A stretch of 64,000 nt of DNA, from assembly GCA_028713655.1 (NCBI GenBank), contig JAQTNW010000008.1, positions 1-64,000 of the forward strand, written 5' to 3'. Positions 1 through 9,748 of this stretch are shown here, one piece after another. The DNA comes from Candidatus Methylacidiphilales bacterium (GTDB lineage: Bacteria > Verrucomicrobiota > Verrucomicrobiia > Methylacidiphilales > JAAUTS01). The translations under genes and the position numbers were made by a program. A model generated the notes under the pieces. That model had not been told where the DNA came from and did no database searches. It was given only the letters and a program-made list of their open reading frames with translations. Positions within the stretch are counted from its first letter, which is position 1; the number at the start of each line of letters is the position of its first letter.

Positions 1-1950
1 AGCGCCGGGCTTCTGAATCTCTCGAATGCGCTCGCCCTCCAAAACAGCACATTGGCGGCCAACAGCGCCTTTACAAACAGCGGCATCATCTTTTCCTCCA
101 CTGTGTCCGGCAACGCCTTCACTCTCGGCGGGCTGACTGGCAGCGGCAACCTCGCCCTTCAAAACAATGCCTCCACTCCCGCAGCCATCACCCTGTCGGT
201 CGGGAATAACGGCAGCAGCACGACCTATTCCGGCGTGTTGAGCGGGCCCGGATCCCTGGTCAAAGTCGGTGCTGGAACGCTCATACTTACCGGTTTCAAC
301 ACCTATGCCGGCTCCACCACGATCAGCGGCGGTACGCTGCGCTTGAAAGCACCGCCGATTTTGCCCACAGGCCTGAAGATCATGCCCGTCGGGGACTCAA
401 TCACATTCGGCTACAACGGCACCAATGCCGGTTATCGCGGACCGCTTTACAACCTGCTCAAGAATATTGCGCCGGGCCTTCTCTATGTTGGAAGTTCCGT
501 CCAGGGGAATGTCACGGTGACCGGTCCGCAAATGTTGCCTCTGGACCAGCGCCATAACGAGGGGCACAGCTCCTATACCATTTCAGACATCAATAACAAC
601 CTGGACGGATTGGATCTCACCGAGTTTAACATATATGGCGGCGCGGAACGTGACCCCAATGGCGGGCACTGGCTCGACGGGGTCGCAGATACCAACAGCC
701 CGAACTATCGTCTTCCTCTCTATCCCGACATCATCACCCTGATGATCGGCACCAACAACACCAATGATACAGATCGGGCCGCGGTCCAAACCCAGTTGCA
801 CGCCCTCATCACGAAAATCACCACGATGCGCCCAAATACCAAACTCATCGTCGCTCAGATCACCCCGTCCACCCGGCCCAACGTCGTCAGCTACAACGCC
901 GCCGTGGCAAGCGAGGTCGCGAGCTTTCAGGCTGCCGGCAAACAAGTCAGCATGGTCGATCTGTACACCAATTTCCCGACGGGAGGGCTTACCGGCGACG
1001 GAATACACCCTAACGATACGGGCTTCAATTTTATGGCGAACCAATGGTATAACGGCATTCTCGCCGTCGTCACCCCCGTCGGCAAAGGTGTTTCCTCTTC
1101 CCTTCCCACGACTTCGCCCGTGGCCATCGCAGGTGGAGCCACCTTGGATCTGGATGGCGCTCAAGCCGCTGTCTGCCAGATTTCCGGAAGCGGCACCCTC
1201 ATGCTCGGAAGCGGTGGGATTCTCACCGCCGTCAATACGGCCGGAAATGACACGACCTTTTCCGGTCCAATCTCAGGTTCCGGAAATCTGATCAAAACGG
1301 GCACCGGGACCTGGACCCTCACCGGATCCTGCAATTATACCGGCACAACACAGATCTCAGGAGGCGTGCTCAATCTCAGTGGCACACTTGCAAACAACAG
1401 CACTTTCGATGTCTTCAGCGGTGCGACACTAAACCTGGCCGGCGGCACGATCACAACCAACTCGATTCACATCCACAGCGGCGGCGCCTTAAGCGGTACC
1501 GGCACCATCAATGCCACCATCATCAATGATAACAGCCCTTACAACGCCTGGAAGAATCTGAAGTTCTCATCGTCAGATCTTGCCGACCCGGCAATCAGCG
1601 GGGACACCGCAGATCCGAACCGCGACGGCATTCCAAACCTGCTGGCATACGCGCTCCATCTCGAGCCCAAGAACCCAAACACGGGCGGTTTCCCCGTCGC
1701 AGGGGAAACCAATGCAGGCGGGAACAATTACCTCACGCTCAATTACACCCAGCTCAACTGGGTGACCGAAATCAACTATCTCGTGGAAGTATCCAGTGAC
1801 TTGGCCACATGGAATTCCGGCCCCCCTTACACGGCTCTTGTCAGCTCATTAGACAACGGCGATGGCACCAGTACCGTCGTGGCACAAGACCTGACGCCGA
1901 TGAACGCCGCAACCAAACGGTTCATCCGCCTGAGAATAACAAAGCTTTAG
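1..1950 (+). CDS. Autotransporter-type beta-strand repeat protein with embedded SGNH/GDSL hydrolase domain (5' end outside window)
   Basis: The reading frame is open from base 1, so the N-terminus lies upstream. Counting codons from base 1, a Gly-rich repeat of the autotransporter-associated beta-strand type (KVGAGTLILTG, then YAGSTTISGGTLRL) precedes an SGNH-hydrolase domain with block I GDSIT (codons 131-135), block III GTN (250-252) and block V DGIHPN (Asp333, His336). A second beta-strand repeat follows (IKTGTGTWTLTG, then TQISGGVLNL), and the C-terminus carries a DPNRDGIPNLLAYAL motif common in secreted verrucomicrobial proteins. SGNH enzymes are usually esterases acting on acylated sugars or lipids, so a cell-surface carbohydrate esterase is inferred; the substrate cannot be read. 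No membrane barrel is visible at the C-terminus, so despite the repeat name this is probably a secreted or surface protein rather than a true autotransporter. Confidence 0.85.
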   Translation, partial: SAGLLNLSNALALQNSTLAANSAFTNSGIIFSSTVSGNAFTLGGLTGSGNLALQNNASTPAAITLSVGNNGSSTTYSGVLSGPGSLVKVGAGTLILTGFNTYAGSTTISGGTLRLKAPPILPTGLKIMPVGDSITFGYNGTNAGYRGPLYNLLKNIAPGLLYVGSSVQGNVTVTGPQMLPLDQRHNEGHSSYTISDINNNLDGLDLTEFNIYGGAERDPNGGHWLDGVADTNSPNYRLPLYPDIITLMIGTNNTNDTDRAAVQTQLHALITKITTMRPNTKLIVAQITPSTRPNVVSYNAAVASEVASFQAAGKQVSMVDLYTNFPTGGLTGDGIHPNDTGFNFMANQWYNGILAVVTPVGKGVSSSLPTTSPVAIAGGATLDLDGAQAAVCQISGSGTLMLGSGGILTAVNTAGNDTTFSGPISGSGNLIKTGTGTWTLTGSCNYTGTTQISGGVLNLSGTLANNSTFDVFSGATLNLAGGTITTNSIHIHSGGALSGTGTINATIINDNSPYNAWKNLKFSSSDLADPAISGDTADPNRDGIPNLLAYALHLEPKNPNTGGFPVAGETNAGGNNYLTLNYTQLNWVTEINYLVEVSSDLATWNSGPPYTALVSSLDNGDGTSTVVAQDLTPMNAATKRFIRLRITKL

Positions 1951-2197
1951 CAACCAAATTCGCAAAACACAACACATCCGGATTCAATATAAGCCTTCTT
2001 GCTCCTTGAGCTGCCGAACCCGGCAAATTTTGCAAACAAAGTTCAGGACTTTCTTGATTTGGAAAAGACAGAACATGGAAACAACCGCCGAAAAGTCAAA
2101 GATATCCATTGAGGAGTCACGAGAGGCCATTGTTTTTGAATAGGGCACCATTCATTCTTATGAGCTTGTTGAAAACCATGCCACTGAACGTATTTTT

Positions 2198-3220
2198 ATG
2201 ATCCGAGATCCTATCGCTATTGATCCTGCACGGCTTCCCTCGCGCCTTCTGGCCTCCGGTGCGCGGATGCCCGCCATCGGGTTGGGCACCTTCGGCTCCG
2301 ACTCGGTCAGCGGCGAGGTTATTGCCGAAGCGGTATTAGATGCCGGACACCTCGGTTACCGGCACTTCGATTGTGCCGCCGTTTACTCCAACGAGCATCT
2401 GATCGGCCCTGCTCTTAAAAAACTTATCGCCGACGGAGTGAAACGGGAGGAACTTTGGATCACCTCGAAATTGTGGAATGACAAACACGGCGAGAAGGAT
2501 GTCATTCCGGCATTCCACCAATCGCTGAAAGACCTTCAACTCGACTATCTGGATCTCTATCTGGTACATTGGCCCTTTCCGAATTTTCATCCGCCCGGCT
2601 GTGATGTGAATTTCCACGACCCCAACGCCAAACCTTACATTCATGAGAAATTCATGAGCACATGGCGACAGCTCGAAAAATTGGTGGATCGAGGCCTCGT
2701 CCGCCATATCGGCACTTCGAACATGACAATTCCCAAACTCAAACTCGTTTTGCGCGACGCCCGGATTCGTCCCGCATGCAACGAAATGGAACTTCATCCT
2801 CATTTTCAACAGCCCAGGCTTTTTGCCTATGTCAGGGAGCAGGGCGTCGAGCCCATCGGTTACTGTCCGCTCGGTTCACCGGGCCGACCTGAACGTGATC
2901 GCACGCCGGAAGACACTTCGCCCACGGAAGATCCTGTCATTCTAGATATTGCGAAGGCGCATGGCGTTCATCCTGCCGAGATTTGTTTGAAGTGGGCCGT
3001 GCAACGCGGCCAGACGCCCATTCCGTTCTCTGCCAAACGGCGCAACTACCTTGCCAACTTGCGTGCGGTGACGCAGGATCCGCTCACGGACATCGAAATG
3101 AAAGCAATTGCCAGGCTCGACCGCAACTGCCGCCTGATCAAAGGCCAGGTCTTCTGCTGGAAGGAAAACCAATCCTGGGAAGATCTCTGGGACGTCAACG
3201 ATGTCATTACTCCTGCTTAA
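2198..3220 (+). CDS. Aldo/keto reductase
   Basis: A 340-aa NAD(P)H-dependent oxidoreductase of the AKR superfamily, presumably cytosolic. The family's catalytic tetrad is visible: Asp58 and Tyr63 in FDCAAVYSNE, Lys91 in TSKLW and His124 in LVHWPF. The GLGTFGSD N-terminal strand and the late PIPFSAKR segment (cofactor phosphate-binding region) also fit. Length is normal. It starts the fucose-related gene run; its stop lies 14 nt before the zinc alcohol dehydrogenase. The context suggests a reaction on an aldose or aldehyde released from glycans (for example fucose or lactaldehyde), which is inference only. There is no clear Shine-Dalgarno before the ATG; the start was chosen because it is the first ATG and the homologous region begins shortly after. 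Confidence 0.9.
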   Translation: MIRDPIAIDPARLPSRLLASGARMPAIGLGTFGSDSVSGEVIAEAVLDAGHLGYRHFDCAAVYSNEHLIGPALKKLIADGVKREELWITSKLWNDKHGEKDVIPAFHQSLKDLQLDYLDLYLVHWPFPNFHPPGCDVNFHDPNAKPYIHEKFMSTWRQLEKLVDRGLVRHIGTSNMTIPKLKLVLRDARIRPACNEMELHPHFQQPRLFAYVREQGVEPIGYCPLGSPGRPERDRTPEDTSPTEDPVILDIAKAHGVHPAEICLKWAVQRGQTPIPFSAKRRNYLANLRAVTQDPLTDIEMKAIARLDRNCRLIKGQVFCWKENQSWEDLWDVNDVITPA

Positions 3221-3234
3221 CCCTAACCAAATTT

Positions 3235-4320
3235 ATGCCCACTCCAACCCTCCCCGATCAAATGCAAGGTGCCATTCTCCCCGGCAACAGCACCACCAAA
3301 CTTGAATGTTTTGCCGTCCCCACTCCCGGACATGGCGAAGTTCTGATCCGCATGAAAGCCTCCACGATATGCGGCTCCGACATCCGCTGCATTTACCATG
3401 AACACCTGGGCAAGGGGCCCGAAGGATATCAGGGAGTGATTGCAGGCCATGAACCCTGCGGCCAAATCGTCAAGGTCGGCCCCGGTTGCCGGGAATTCAG
3501 GGAAAAGGATCGCGTGATCGTTTATCACATTTCCGGCTGCGGTGTCTGCAATGATTGCCGCCGCGGCTACATGATCTCATGCACCAGCGAAAAGTATAGG
3601 CGCGCGTACGGCTGGCAGCGCGACGGCGGCATGGCACAATACCTTCTGGCCGAGGAAAAGGATCTGGTACATCTTCCTGACGAACTTTCCTATGCGGATG
3701 GCGCGCAGGTGGCCTGCGGCTTTGGCACCGTTTATGAAGGGTTGGAAAAAATCGGCATCAGCGGCAATGACGCGGTGCTTATCACCGGCCTTGGCCCGGT
3801 CGGCCTGGCCACGGCCGCACTCTGCCGCAAGCTGGGCGCATCGAAGATCATCGGCATCGATGTCGTTGAGGATCGGATGAAGCTCGCCCGCGATCTGAAC
3901 CTTTGCGATGAAACTTTGAAATCAGGCCCGGACAATGTTGAGGAAGTGCGAAAGCTGACCGGCGGCCACGGCGTCGAGCGGGCGGTTGATTGCTCCGCCC
4001 ATCCGGCGGCGCGGGCCACGGCCATTCGCGCCACGCGCAAGTGGGGCCGCATCGTTCTTCTTGGCGAAGGCGGCAAACTTGAGATCAATCCGTCCCCCGA
4101 CATGATTCACGACCAGAAAACGCTTTACGGCTCGTGGGTCACCTCCATCTGGCGGATGGAGGAACTCGTCGAGCGGCTCGTGCGCTGGAAGTTGTATCCC
4201 AGCGAACTCATCACGCACCGTTTTGCCATCGATCAGGTTTCCGAAGCCTATGCGCTCATGGCCTCGGGCAAATGCGGCAAGGTGGCGGTTTGTTTTGACG
4301 AGGAACTCTCGAAAGCCTGA
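3235..4320 (+). CDS. Zinc-dependent medium-chain alcohol dehydrogenase
   Basis: A 361-aa MDR-family dehydrogenase. The GroES-like domain holds the catalytic zinc ligands Cys46 (TICGSD) and His72/Glu73 (AGHEPCG) and the structural zinc loop Cys102, Cys105, Cys108 and Cys116. The Rossmann domain has GLGPVG at 185-190 followed by an acidic Asp near 209, typical of NAD preference. The frame is open further upstream, but that extension lies inside the aldo/keto reductase gene; the ATG 14 nt after the reductase stop gives the normal family length. The close spacing implies one transcript with the reductase. Probable role: oxidation of a sugar or polyol, perhaps fucose or a fucose-derived alcohol. 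Related dehydrogenases include sorbitol, threonine and galactitol dehydrogenases, so the substrate is open. Confidence 0.9.
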   Translation: MPTPTLPDQMQGAILPGNSTTKLECFAVPTPGHGEVLIRMKASTICGSDIRCIYHEHLGKGPEGYQGVIAGHEPCGQIVKVGPGCREFREKDRVIVYHISGCGVCNDCRRGYMISCTSEKYRRAYGWQRDGGMAQYLLAEEKDLVHLPDELSYADGAQVACGFGTVYEGLEKIGISGNDAVLITGLGPVGLATAALCRKLGASKIIGIDVVEDRMKLARDLNLCDETLKSGPDNVEEVRKLTGGHGVERAVDCSAHPAARATAIRATRKWGRIVLLGEGGKLEINPSPDMIHDQKTLYGSWVTSIWRMEELVERLVRWKLYPSELITHRFAIDQVSEAYALMASGKCGKVAVCFDEELSKA

Positions 4321-4509
4321 ACCAAGCCACCAGCAACGAGAGGCAGCCATTAACAGCGCGATGGCCATGCGCCCCTGCAAATTCGCCTACGGTTTAAAAA
4401 TCCAACCTGAAGCAGAAAAATTCAGTCCGACTCCCAGACTATAAAATACATGAGACATGATCCCCAAAGTCATTCTCGATGCCACAGAGCAATCCCGATT
4501 CATCGAAGG

Positions 4510-5658
4510 ATGTTTTTTCCAGCGCTGGCTTTGCCCGGGTTGGCCTGTGCCGCCTTGGTTTCGACAGGTTTCGCGCAGGGGACAAATTCCGGCACCGGCA
4601 AGACCCTTATCGATTATTTTCTTCCGATGCCCATCGAGGGCTCCCTGGTGTCTGATGTCTGGGGTGCTCCCGGTGTTTTCCCGCGCGATCCAAAGAACGG
4701 CCTTGAAGATGTAACCATGAAAAAGTGGTGCTATTGGGACGGGCAGATTATCAAGGGAACGGATGGCAAATATCACATGTTCGCCAGCCGCTGGAACCAG
4801 GCCCGGGGCCATTTCGGTTGGACCGGTTCCGTGGCTGTACACGCGGTCAGCGACAACGTCATTGGGCCTTATGTGGACAAAGGGCTTTGCTGGCCGGATA
4901 ATCTGAGTGGGAAAGGCCACAATGTGACGGCACTTGTCCTAACAGATGGCAGTTATGCCATTCTTGTCAGCGATACAAGGCCTGGTGATGTTTTTGTTTC
5001 CAAATCGCTGGATGGCCCCTGGAAGATGCTGGGCTCGATTCGGGTGGATGCAAACGGGTTCCGCAGGCCGTCCATGCAAAACCTGAGCATTATGGTTCGT
5101 CCGGATGGCGACTACATGATCGTACCCCGCTCAGGCGCCATTCTGATCAGCAAGGACGGCATCCTGGGACCCTACAAGGTCCAGGGACCCTCCATCTATC
5201 CACAAATTCCCGGTTTGCCGGGGAGCAACCTGGAGGACCCTGTTGTTTGGTACAGCGGCGGTTTGTATCATATTATTGTCAATTGCTGGAACCAGCGAAA
5301 GGCATTTCATCTGACGTCATCCGACGGCATTAACAACTGGACCAACAGGGGATCGGCTTACGATCCACTCAAGGATTTTCTCCGTTATACGGATGGCACG
5401 CTCAACCATTGGGATAAGATGGAACGTCCTGGGGTGCTCATTGAAGACGGACATGTGACTCATTTTACATTTGCCGTAGTGGATGTTCCAAAAAAGGAGG
5501 AATTGGGAAACGATATGCACGGCAGCAAGGTTATCGTTGTTCCATTCGACGGCGCAGCCCTCGATCGCGATCTGCAATCCGCCGCCGATCGTGCATTAAA
5601 AGCGCCGCAACCGGCTGTTTCCCTGGGCGTTGACTCCCAATGCCGCACAGGACTTTGA
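4510..5658 (+). CDS. Secreted GH43-like beta-propeller glycosidase
   Basis: About 382 aa. The chosen ATG opens directly onto a signal peptide ([20 protein letters not shown], then FAQ); an in-frame ATG at 4450 would add 20 polar residues ahead of it, so the inner start is preferred. The mature protein has the repeating blade pattern of five-bladed propeller glycosidases: [70 protein letters not shown]43-type enzymes cleave arabino-, xylo- or galactosides, and uncharacterised relatives are common beside fucosidases. The acidic residues of the three-residue catalytic set could not be assigned with certainty. It lies 41 nt before the GH95 gene, so a shared transcript and a joint role in degrading fucosylated polysaccharide are likely. 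Confidence 0.75.
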   Translation: MFFPALALPGLACAALVSTGFAQGTNSGTGKTLIDYFLPMPIEGSLVSDVWGAPGVFPRDPKNGLEDVTMKKWCYWDGQIIKGTDGKYHMFASRWNQARGHFGWTGSVAVHAVSDNVIGPYVDKGLCWPDNLSGKGHNVTALVLTDGSYAILVSDTRPGDVFVSKSLDGPWKMLGSIRVDANGFRRPSMQNLSIMVRPDGDYMIVPRSGAILISKDGILGPYKVQGPSIYPQIPGLPGSNLEDPVVWYSGGLYHIIVNCWNQRKAFHLTSSDGINNWTNRGSAYDPLKDFLRYTDGTLNHWDKMERPGVLIEDGHVTHFTFAVVDVPKKEELGNDMHGSKVIVVPFDGAALDRDLQSAADRALKAPQPAVSLGVDSQCRTGL

Positions 5659-5699
5659 CTTTTAACCCTGCTTCAACCTATAAAATTACAGCAATAATA

Positions 5700-8003
5700 A
5701 TGAAAAAGAACCCAAGTGTCGCCCCGGAAGAATTCAAGCTCATCGGCGAAGCTCCACCTCCGCCTTCAGCATTGACGTTGTGGTATCGCCAACCCGCCGC
5801 TCGCTGGCTGGAGGCCTTGCCGGTCGGCAATGGGCGCCTGGGCCTGATGGTGTTTGGCGGCGTCGTGGAAGAACGGCTCGAACTCAACGAAGCCACATTC
5901 TGGTCCGGCGCACCCAGCGATAAGAACGACAATCCGCTGTCGTGCGACGCTTTCACCCGGATTCGCGAATTATTCAAGGCTGGGAAGTATGATGAGGCGG
6001 AACCCCTGATCCATAATATGTTGGGCCGCAAGCTCAACTTCGGCACAAACCTGCCGGCTGGACACCTCTTGCTGAGACAGTGCGGAACGAGCGGCGAAGT
6101 CCGCGATTACCGGCGGGAGCTTGACCTTGAGCAGGCCCTCGCACGAGTGTCCTTTACAGCCAACGGCGTACGGTTCCATCGTGAAGTTCTGGCGAGCCAT
6201 CCGGATGGCGTGGTGGTGCTGCGGTTGAGCGCAGATCGTCCGGGTGCCATCGGTTTCACACTGCACTACGGCAGCGAGCGGCTCCCTTGGACTGCAAGGG
6301 TTCAGGGCAACGATACACTGACGGTCACGGGTCATGCCTTTGAGGCGAAACACAGTGACGGCAAGAGTGGTGTGTCATTTCACGCGATGGTCCGGGTATT
6401 GACGGAAGGCGGAACCGTGACGTCCGGAGAGGACACTCTGTGTGTCGCCGGCGCCAATACGGCAACGGTGTTCATCGACTTGAACACAGATTTCCAAGGG
6501 CGCAATCCGGCGGAATCATGCGCCGGAAATATTGCTTCCGCAGTGCGCAAAAGCTGGACCAGTTTACATTACGCTCATGTGGCCGATCATCAGCGGTTGT
6601 TTCGCCGCGCTACGATGGATCTTGGAGGCGCGAATGCAACCAATCTTCCGACAGATGTGCGTTTGAAAGCCCTGCGCAATGGCAAAGCCGATCCGCAACT
6701 CGCCGTCCTTTTCTTTCAATACGGCCGTTATCTGACCATTGCGGGCTCGCGGGAGGATTCACCGTTGCCGATGCACCTGCAGGGAATCTGGAACGACGGT
6801 CTGGCAGCAGACATGGGTTGGACATGCGACTATCATCTGAATATCAATGAACAGCAGAATTACTGGGCAACCGAAATCTGCAACCTGAGCGAATGCGGCC
6901 AGCCACTGTTTCGTTTCATCGAGTCATTGCAGGCATCCGGGCACCTAACCGCGCAAAATACCTATGGCATCAAGCACGGATGGGTTTGCCATCACGTGAC
7001 CAATCCATGGGGTTTTACCGCTCCTGCCTGGGGATTGTGGTGGGGACTCCATGTAACCGGCGGAGTCTGGATTGCCACCCACCTCTGGGAACATTGGCTG
7101 TTCTCGCGCGACCGCGGATTTCTTGCCGGGTGTGCCTATCCAGTCCTCAAGGGCGCCGCCGAGTTCTTTCTCGATTATCTCTATACCGATCCTTCCACGG
7201 GGTACTTGCTGACCGGCCCATCCGTTTCCCCTGAATGCGGGGGTGAAACGACTCCCGGTGCAACACATGACCGGGCGTTGATCTTCGAACTTTTCAGCCA
7301 GTGTATCGAAGCCAGCCTGGCACTTGGAACGGATGCCGATTTCCGGGCACGGGTCGAGTCGGCACTGGCAAAACTCCCGCCCTACAAGGTCGGGCGCAAC
7401 GGCCAGTTGCAGGAATGGCTCACGAAGGATGACGGGGGCGAGACCAATCATCGCCACACCAGCCATCTGGTGGGGCTGTTTCCACTGGCGCAGATTACTC
7501 CCATTAACACTCCGGAACTGGCGAGTGCCGCGGAACAATCCCTGCAACTCCGCATGCAGCGGCCGGATTGGGAGGATGTCGAGTGGAGCGCCAGCAACAG
7601 CATCTGCTACTACGCCCGTCTCGGCAACGGCGAACTGGCCCATAAGAACCTGCTCCACCTGATGACCGAGGACACGGACATGGATTTGCTCACTTTTTCA
7701 CGCGCTGGCGTTGGTGGCGCGCAACACAATATCTTCGCCATTGATGGAAATACTTCCGGCACAGCCGGAATTGCCGAGATGTTGCTGCAATCTCATGCCG
7801 GTGAAATTAAACTTCTTCCCGCGTTGCCGAAAGCCTGGCCGAACGGTTCCATCAAAGGCCTGCGCGCGCGCGGCGGTTTTACCGTGGACATCGAATGGAA
7901 GGATGGCAGGGTCGCGAGCTACCGCATCGCTTCACCCAATCCCACCGAAGTGAAAGTCCGCATGAATGGTGAAACCAAGACCGTCAAAGCCGAAAAGCAA
8001 TGA
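5700..8003 (+). CDS. GH95 family alpha-L-fucosidase
   Basis: A 767-aa protein matching glycoside hydrolase family 95 throughout. N-terminal landmarks are [20 protein letters not shown] and [11 protein letters not shown]. In the (alpha/alpha)6 domain the catalytic Asn pair of the family falls at Asn381 and Asn383 ([12 protein letters not shown]), the general acid at Glu512 (GPSVSPE) and the partner Asp at Asp682 ([12 protein letters not shown]). Known GH95 enzymes release terminal alpha-1,2-fucose (or L-galactose) by inversion. No clear signal peptide follows the chosen ATG, so the protein may be cytoplasmic or use another route; an in-frame ATG at 5640 overlaps the previous gene and adds nothing signal-like. 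The FucP-type permease starts 37 nt downstream, which strongly supports fucose release as the role. Confidence 0.93.
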   Translation: MKKNPSVAPEEFKLIGEAPPPPSALTLWYRQPAARWLEALPVGNGRLGLMVFGGVVEERLELNEATFWSGAPSDKNDNPLSCDAFTRIRELFKAGKYDEAEPLIHNMLGRKLNFGTNLPAGHLLLRQCGTSGEVRDYRRELDLEQALARVSFTANGVRFHREVLASHPDGVVVLRLSADRPGAIGFTLHYGSERLPWTARVQGNDTLTVTGHAFEAKHSDGKSGVSFHAMVRVLTEGGTVTSGEDTLCVAGANTATVFIDLNTDFQGRNPAESCAGNIASAVRKSWTSLHYAHVADHQRLFRRATMDLGGANATNLPTDVRLKALRNGKADPQLAVLFFQYGRYLTIAGSREDSPLPMHLQGIWNDGLAADMGWTCDYHLNINEQQNYWATEICNLSECGQPLFRFIESLQASGHLTAQNTYGIKHGWVCHHVTNPWGFTAPAWGLWWGLHVTGGVWIATHLWEHWLFSRDRGFLAGCAYPVLKGAAEFFLDYLYTDPSTGYLLTGPSVSPECGGETTPGATHDRALIFELFSQCIEASLALGTDADFRARVESALAKLPPYKVGRNGQLQEWLTKDDGGETNHRHTSHLVGLFPLAQITPINTPELASAAEQSLQLRMQRPDWEDVEWSASNSICYYARLGNGELAHKNLLHLMTEDTDMDLLTFSRAGVGGAQHNIFAIDGNTSGTAGIAEMLLQSHAGEIKLLPALPKAWPNGSIKGLRARGGFTVDIEWKDGRVASYRIASPNPTEVKVRMNGETKTVKAEKQ

Positions 8004-8040
8004 GACGGAATGGCCAACATTATGCAATCCATTAAATAAG

Positions 8041-9399
8041 ATGAATTCCTCCCAAAAGGGTATGTTCATCGCGAAGAATGGCCAGAATCTGTTCTTCACC
8101 TTCATTCTCGTCAGTTCGCTGTTCCTCCTCTGGGGATTTTGCAACGGAATGATCGACGTGATGGACAAGCATTTCCAGGAGGAACTGCACCTGACCCTGT
8201 CGCAATCGGCCTGGGTGCAATTTGCCCATTATCTAGGTTATTTCCTGATGGCATTGCCAGCGGGATGGCTGGCCACCAAGCTGGGTTACAAGGGCGGCAT
8301 CATCGCGGGCCTGCTGATGGTTGGCATTGGCGGGTTTTGGTTTATTCCGGCAACGTACATCGCGCAATTCTGGGCATTTTTGTTAGGCGTCTGTTTTATT
8401 GCGGCGGGCCTCACCTTCCTTGAAACGATCGCCAACCCTTATACCACCGTGCTCGGCCATCCGCACTACGCGGCAACCCGCATCAACCTTGCCCAGTCCT
8501 GCAACGGCATCGGCTGGATTTTCGGCCCGATTGCCGGCGGCATGTTTTTCTATTCAACTGACGCCGCAGGAAACAGCACCGGCAGCCAGACACTCTGGAT
8601 CCCCTATGCAGGCGTTGCGGTCGTGGTGGTGGTCCTCGCAGGCATCTTCTACTTTGCCAACGTTCCCGATATCAAAACAGAGGACGACTACCGTTTGGAC
8701 GATTCGGGGCCTGGAACCTCGCGCTCCATCTGGTCGCATCCGCACTTCGTACTGGCAGTCGCCGCGCAATTTTTTTATGTGGCCGCACAGGCCGGCATCT
8801 TCAGCTTTTTCATCAACTACATGACTTCCCAGGTCCCCGCCATTCCTGCGTCATGGAATACGGGTCTGCTGCGGGGCTGGTTTGAAGCCAATCAAGCCGG
8901 AATCTTCCACATCACCAACAAAGGAGCATCGAATCTCGCATCGCTCGGCTTTCTTTTCTTTCTGGCCGGTCGCTTTACCGGCGCCGGCATTCTCAGAAAA
9001 ATCGAGGCGCACAAGGTGCTGGGCCTTTATGGACTCCTTAATGTCATCGTCACTCTTCTGGTTTTCTGCAAACTCGGATGGCTATCAGTAGCCTGCGTCT
9101 TCCTGAGCTACTTTTTCATGTCGATTATGTTCCCCACGATCTTCGCGCTTGGCATTTTCGGCCTCGGTGTGCGGGCGAAACAGGCCTCTGCTTATATCGT
9201 TATGGCAATCATGGGCGGCGCCCTGCTTCCCAAGCTGATGGGCCATATCGCGGATGTCTATGACATGTCCCGCGGCTTCATCGTCCCAATGGCTTGCTTC
9301 GCATTTGTTGCGTTCTATGGCTTCAACTGGCCCCGCTTCAGCGGATTTAAGGGCATGGTTTCCATAAAACCGCCTTCCTCCGTGCGCTTGCCTCCGTGA
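8041..9399 (+). CDS. fucP: FucP-type MFS sugar/proton symporter (probable L-fucose permease)
   Basis: A 452-aa integral membrane protein with about 12 predicted hydrophobic segments, of the FHS (fucose-galactose-glucose:H+ symporter) branch of the major facilitator superfamily. The first segment reads SSLFLLWGFCNGMIDVMDKH, the second helix region holds the MFS loop PAGWLATKLGYKGG, and TFLETIANPYTTVLG matches the family's conserved acidic/NPY motif. The length is normal. It directly follows the GH95 fucosidase, so L-fucose import is the best guess, though glucose/galactose permeases share the fold. The ATG was chosen because the longer open frame (from 7966) overlaps the fucosidase gene and is hydrophilic. 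No Shine-Dalgarno is visible. Confidence 0.9.
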   Translation: MNSSQKGMFIAKNGQNLFFTFILVSSLFLLWGFCNGMIDVMDKHFQEELHLTLSQSAWVQFAHYLGYFLMALPAGWLATKLGYKGGIIAGLLMVGIGGFWFIPATYIAQFWAFLLGVCFIAAGLTFLETIANPYTTVLGHPHYAATRINLAQSCNGIGWIFGPIAGGMFFYSTDAAGNSTGSQTLWIPYAGVAVVVVVLAGIFYFANVPDIKTEDDYRLDDSGPGTSRSIWSHPHFVLAVAAQFFYVAAQAGIFSFFINYMTSQVPAIPASWNTGLLRGWFEANQAGIFHITNKGASNLASLGFLFFLAGRFTGAGILRKIEAHKVLGLYGLLNVIVTLLVFCKLGWLSVACVFLSYFFMSIMFPTIFALGIFGLGVRAKQASAYIVMAIMGGALLPKLMGHIADVYDMSRGFIVPMACFAFVAFYGFNWPRFSGFKGMVSIKPPSSVRLPP

Positions 9400-9412
9400 G
9401 GGAAAAGGCGGA

Positions 9413-9447
9413 ATGGCTGCCCTGTTGCCGCGGCCCAGGACAGCCAT
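9413..9447. terminator. Possible bidirectional terminator hairpin
   Basis: The arms ATGGCTGCCCTG and CAGGACAGCCAT are complementary except for one G/T-type mismatch, with a loop of about 11 nt. The position between two convergent genes fits a terminator. It lacks a good U-tract on the plus strand (CATTCTAATTATA follows), and on the minus strand only TCCGCCTTTT follows, so factor-independent termination is uncertain. Confidence 0.35.
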
Positions 9448-9690
9448 CATTCTAATTATAATTGGCATTGCCTTTCCAGCGATAAATCAGGAAATATCCA
9501 ACAATTCCGTCTATTCCAATTCGATGCGTTAAAATATTTTTAGCGCTTGCTTGCAATACGGTTTCCGTTCGGGAGGATGCCGAACGGTGCGGCCGGGACG
9601 GTCGCGCTCCTGTAAGTCAGAAGAGCCACTCCCCGCCGATTCCATTGCGGTCCAAATTTGTTATGTGACGAATACAGGCAACCTGGTTTT

Positions 9691-9720
9691 TATCTGTGTG
9701 AATCCGTGTTTATCCGCGGT
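9691..9720 (+). repeat. Three-unit 10-bp intergenic repeat
   Basis: Three consecutive decamers share the pattern TATCTGTGTG, AATCCGTGTT, TATCCGCGGT (consensus near WATCYGTGTK). Similar degenerate ATCCGTG runs occur between genes in many environmental bacterial genomes; here it lies just downstream of the fumarase stop. Confidence 0.5.
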
Positions 9721-9748
9721 TCAACCAAGCCTGCGCCGGTATTTGGCT

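Larger units (their letters stand above)
9400..9748. other. Convergent intergenic region without a gene
   Basis: 349 nt between the fucose permease (+) and fumarase (-). No coding frame with recognisable content. It holds an imperfect inverted repeat next to the permease and a three-unit 10-bp repeat close to the fumarase end, both listed separately. The rest is unremarkable. Confidence 0.6.

Noticed and set aside
583-1164. 193-codon frame on the minus strand
   Set aside because: Antisense to the SGNH-hydrolase region, which has all expected blocks on the plus strand.
2983-3234. N-terminal extension of the zinc alcohol dehydrogenase
   Set aside because: It overlaps the end of the aldo/keto reductase gene, and the family start matches the ATG at 3235.
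6945-7658. 237-codon frame on the minus strand
   Set aside because: Antisense to the catalytic region of the GH95 fucosidase and without recognisable domains.
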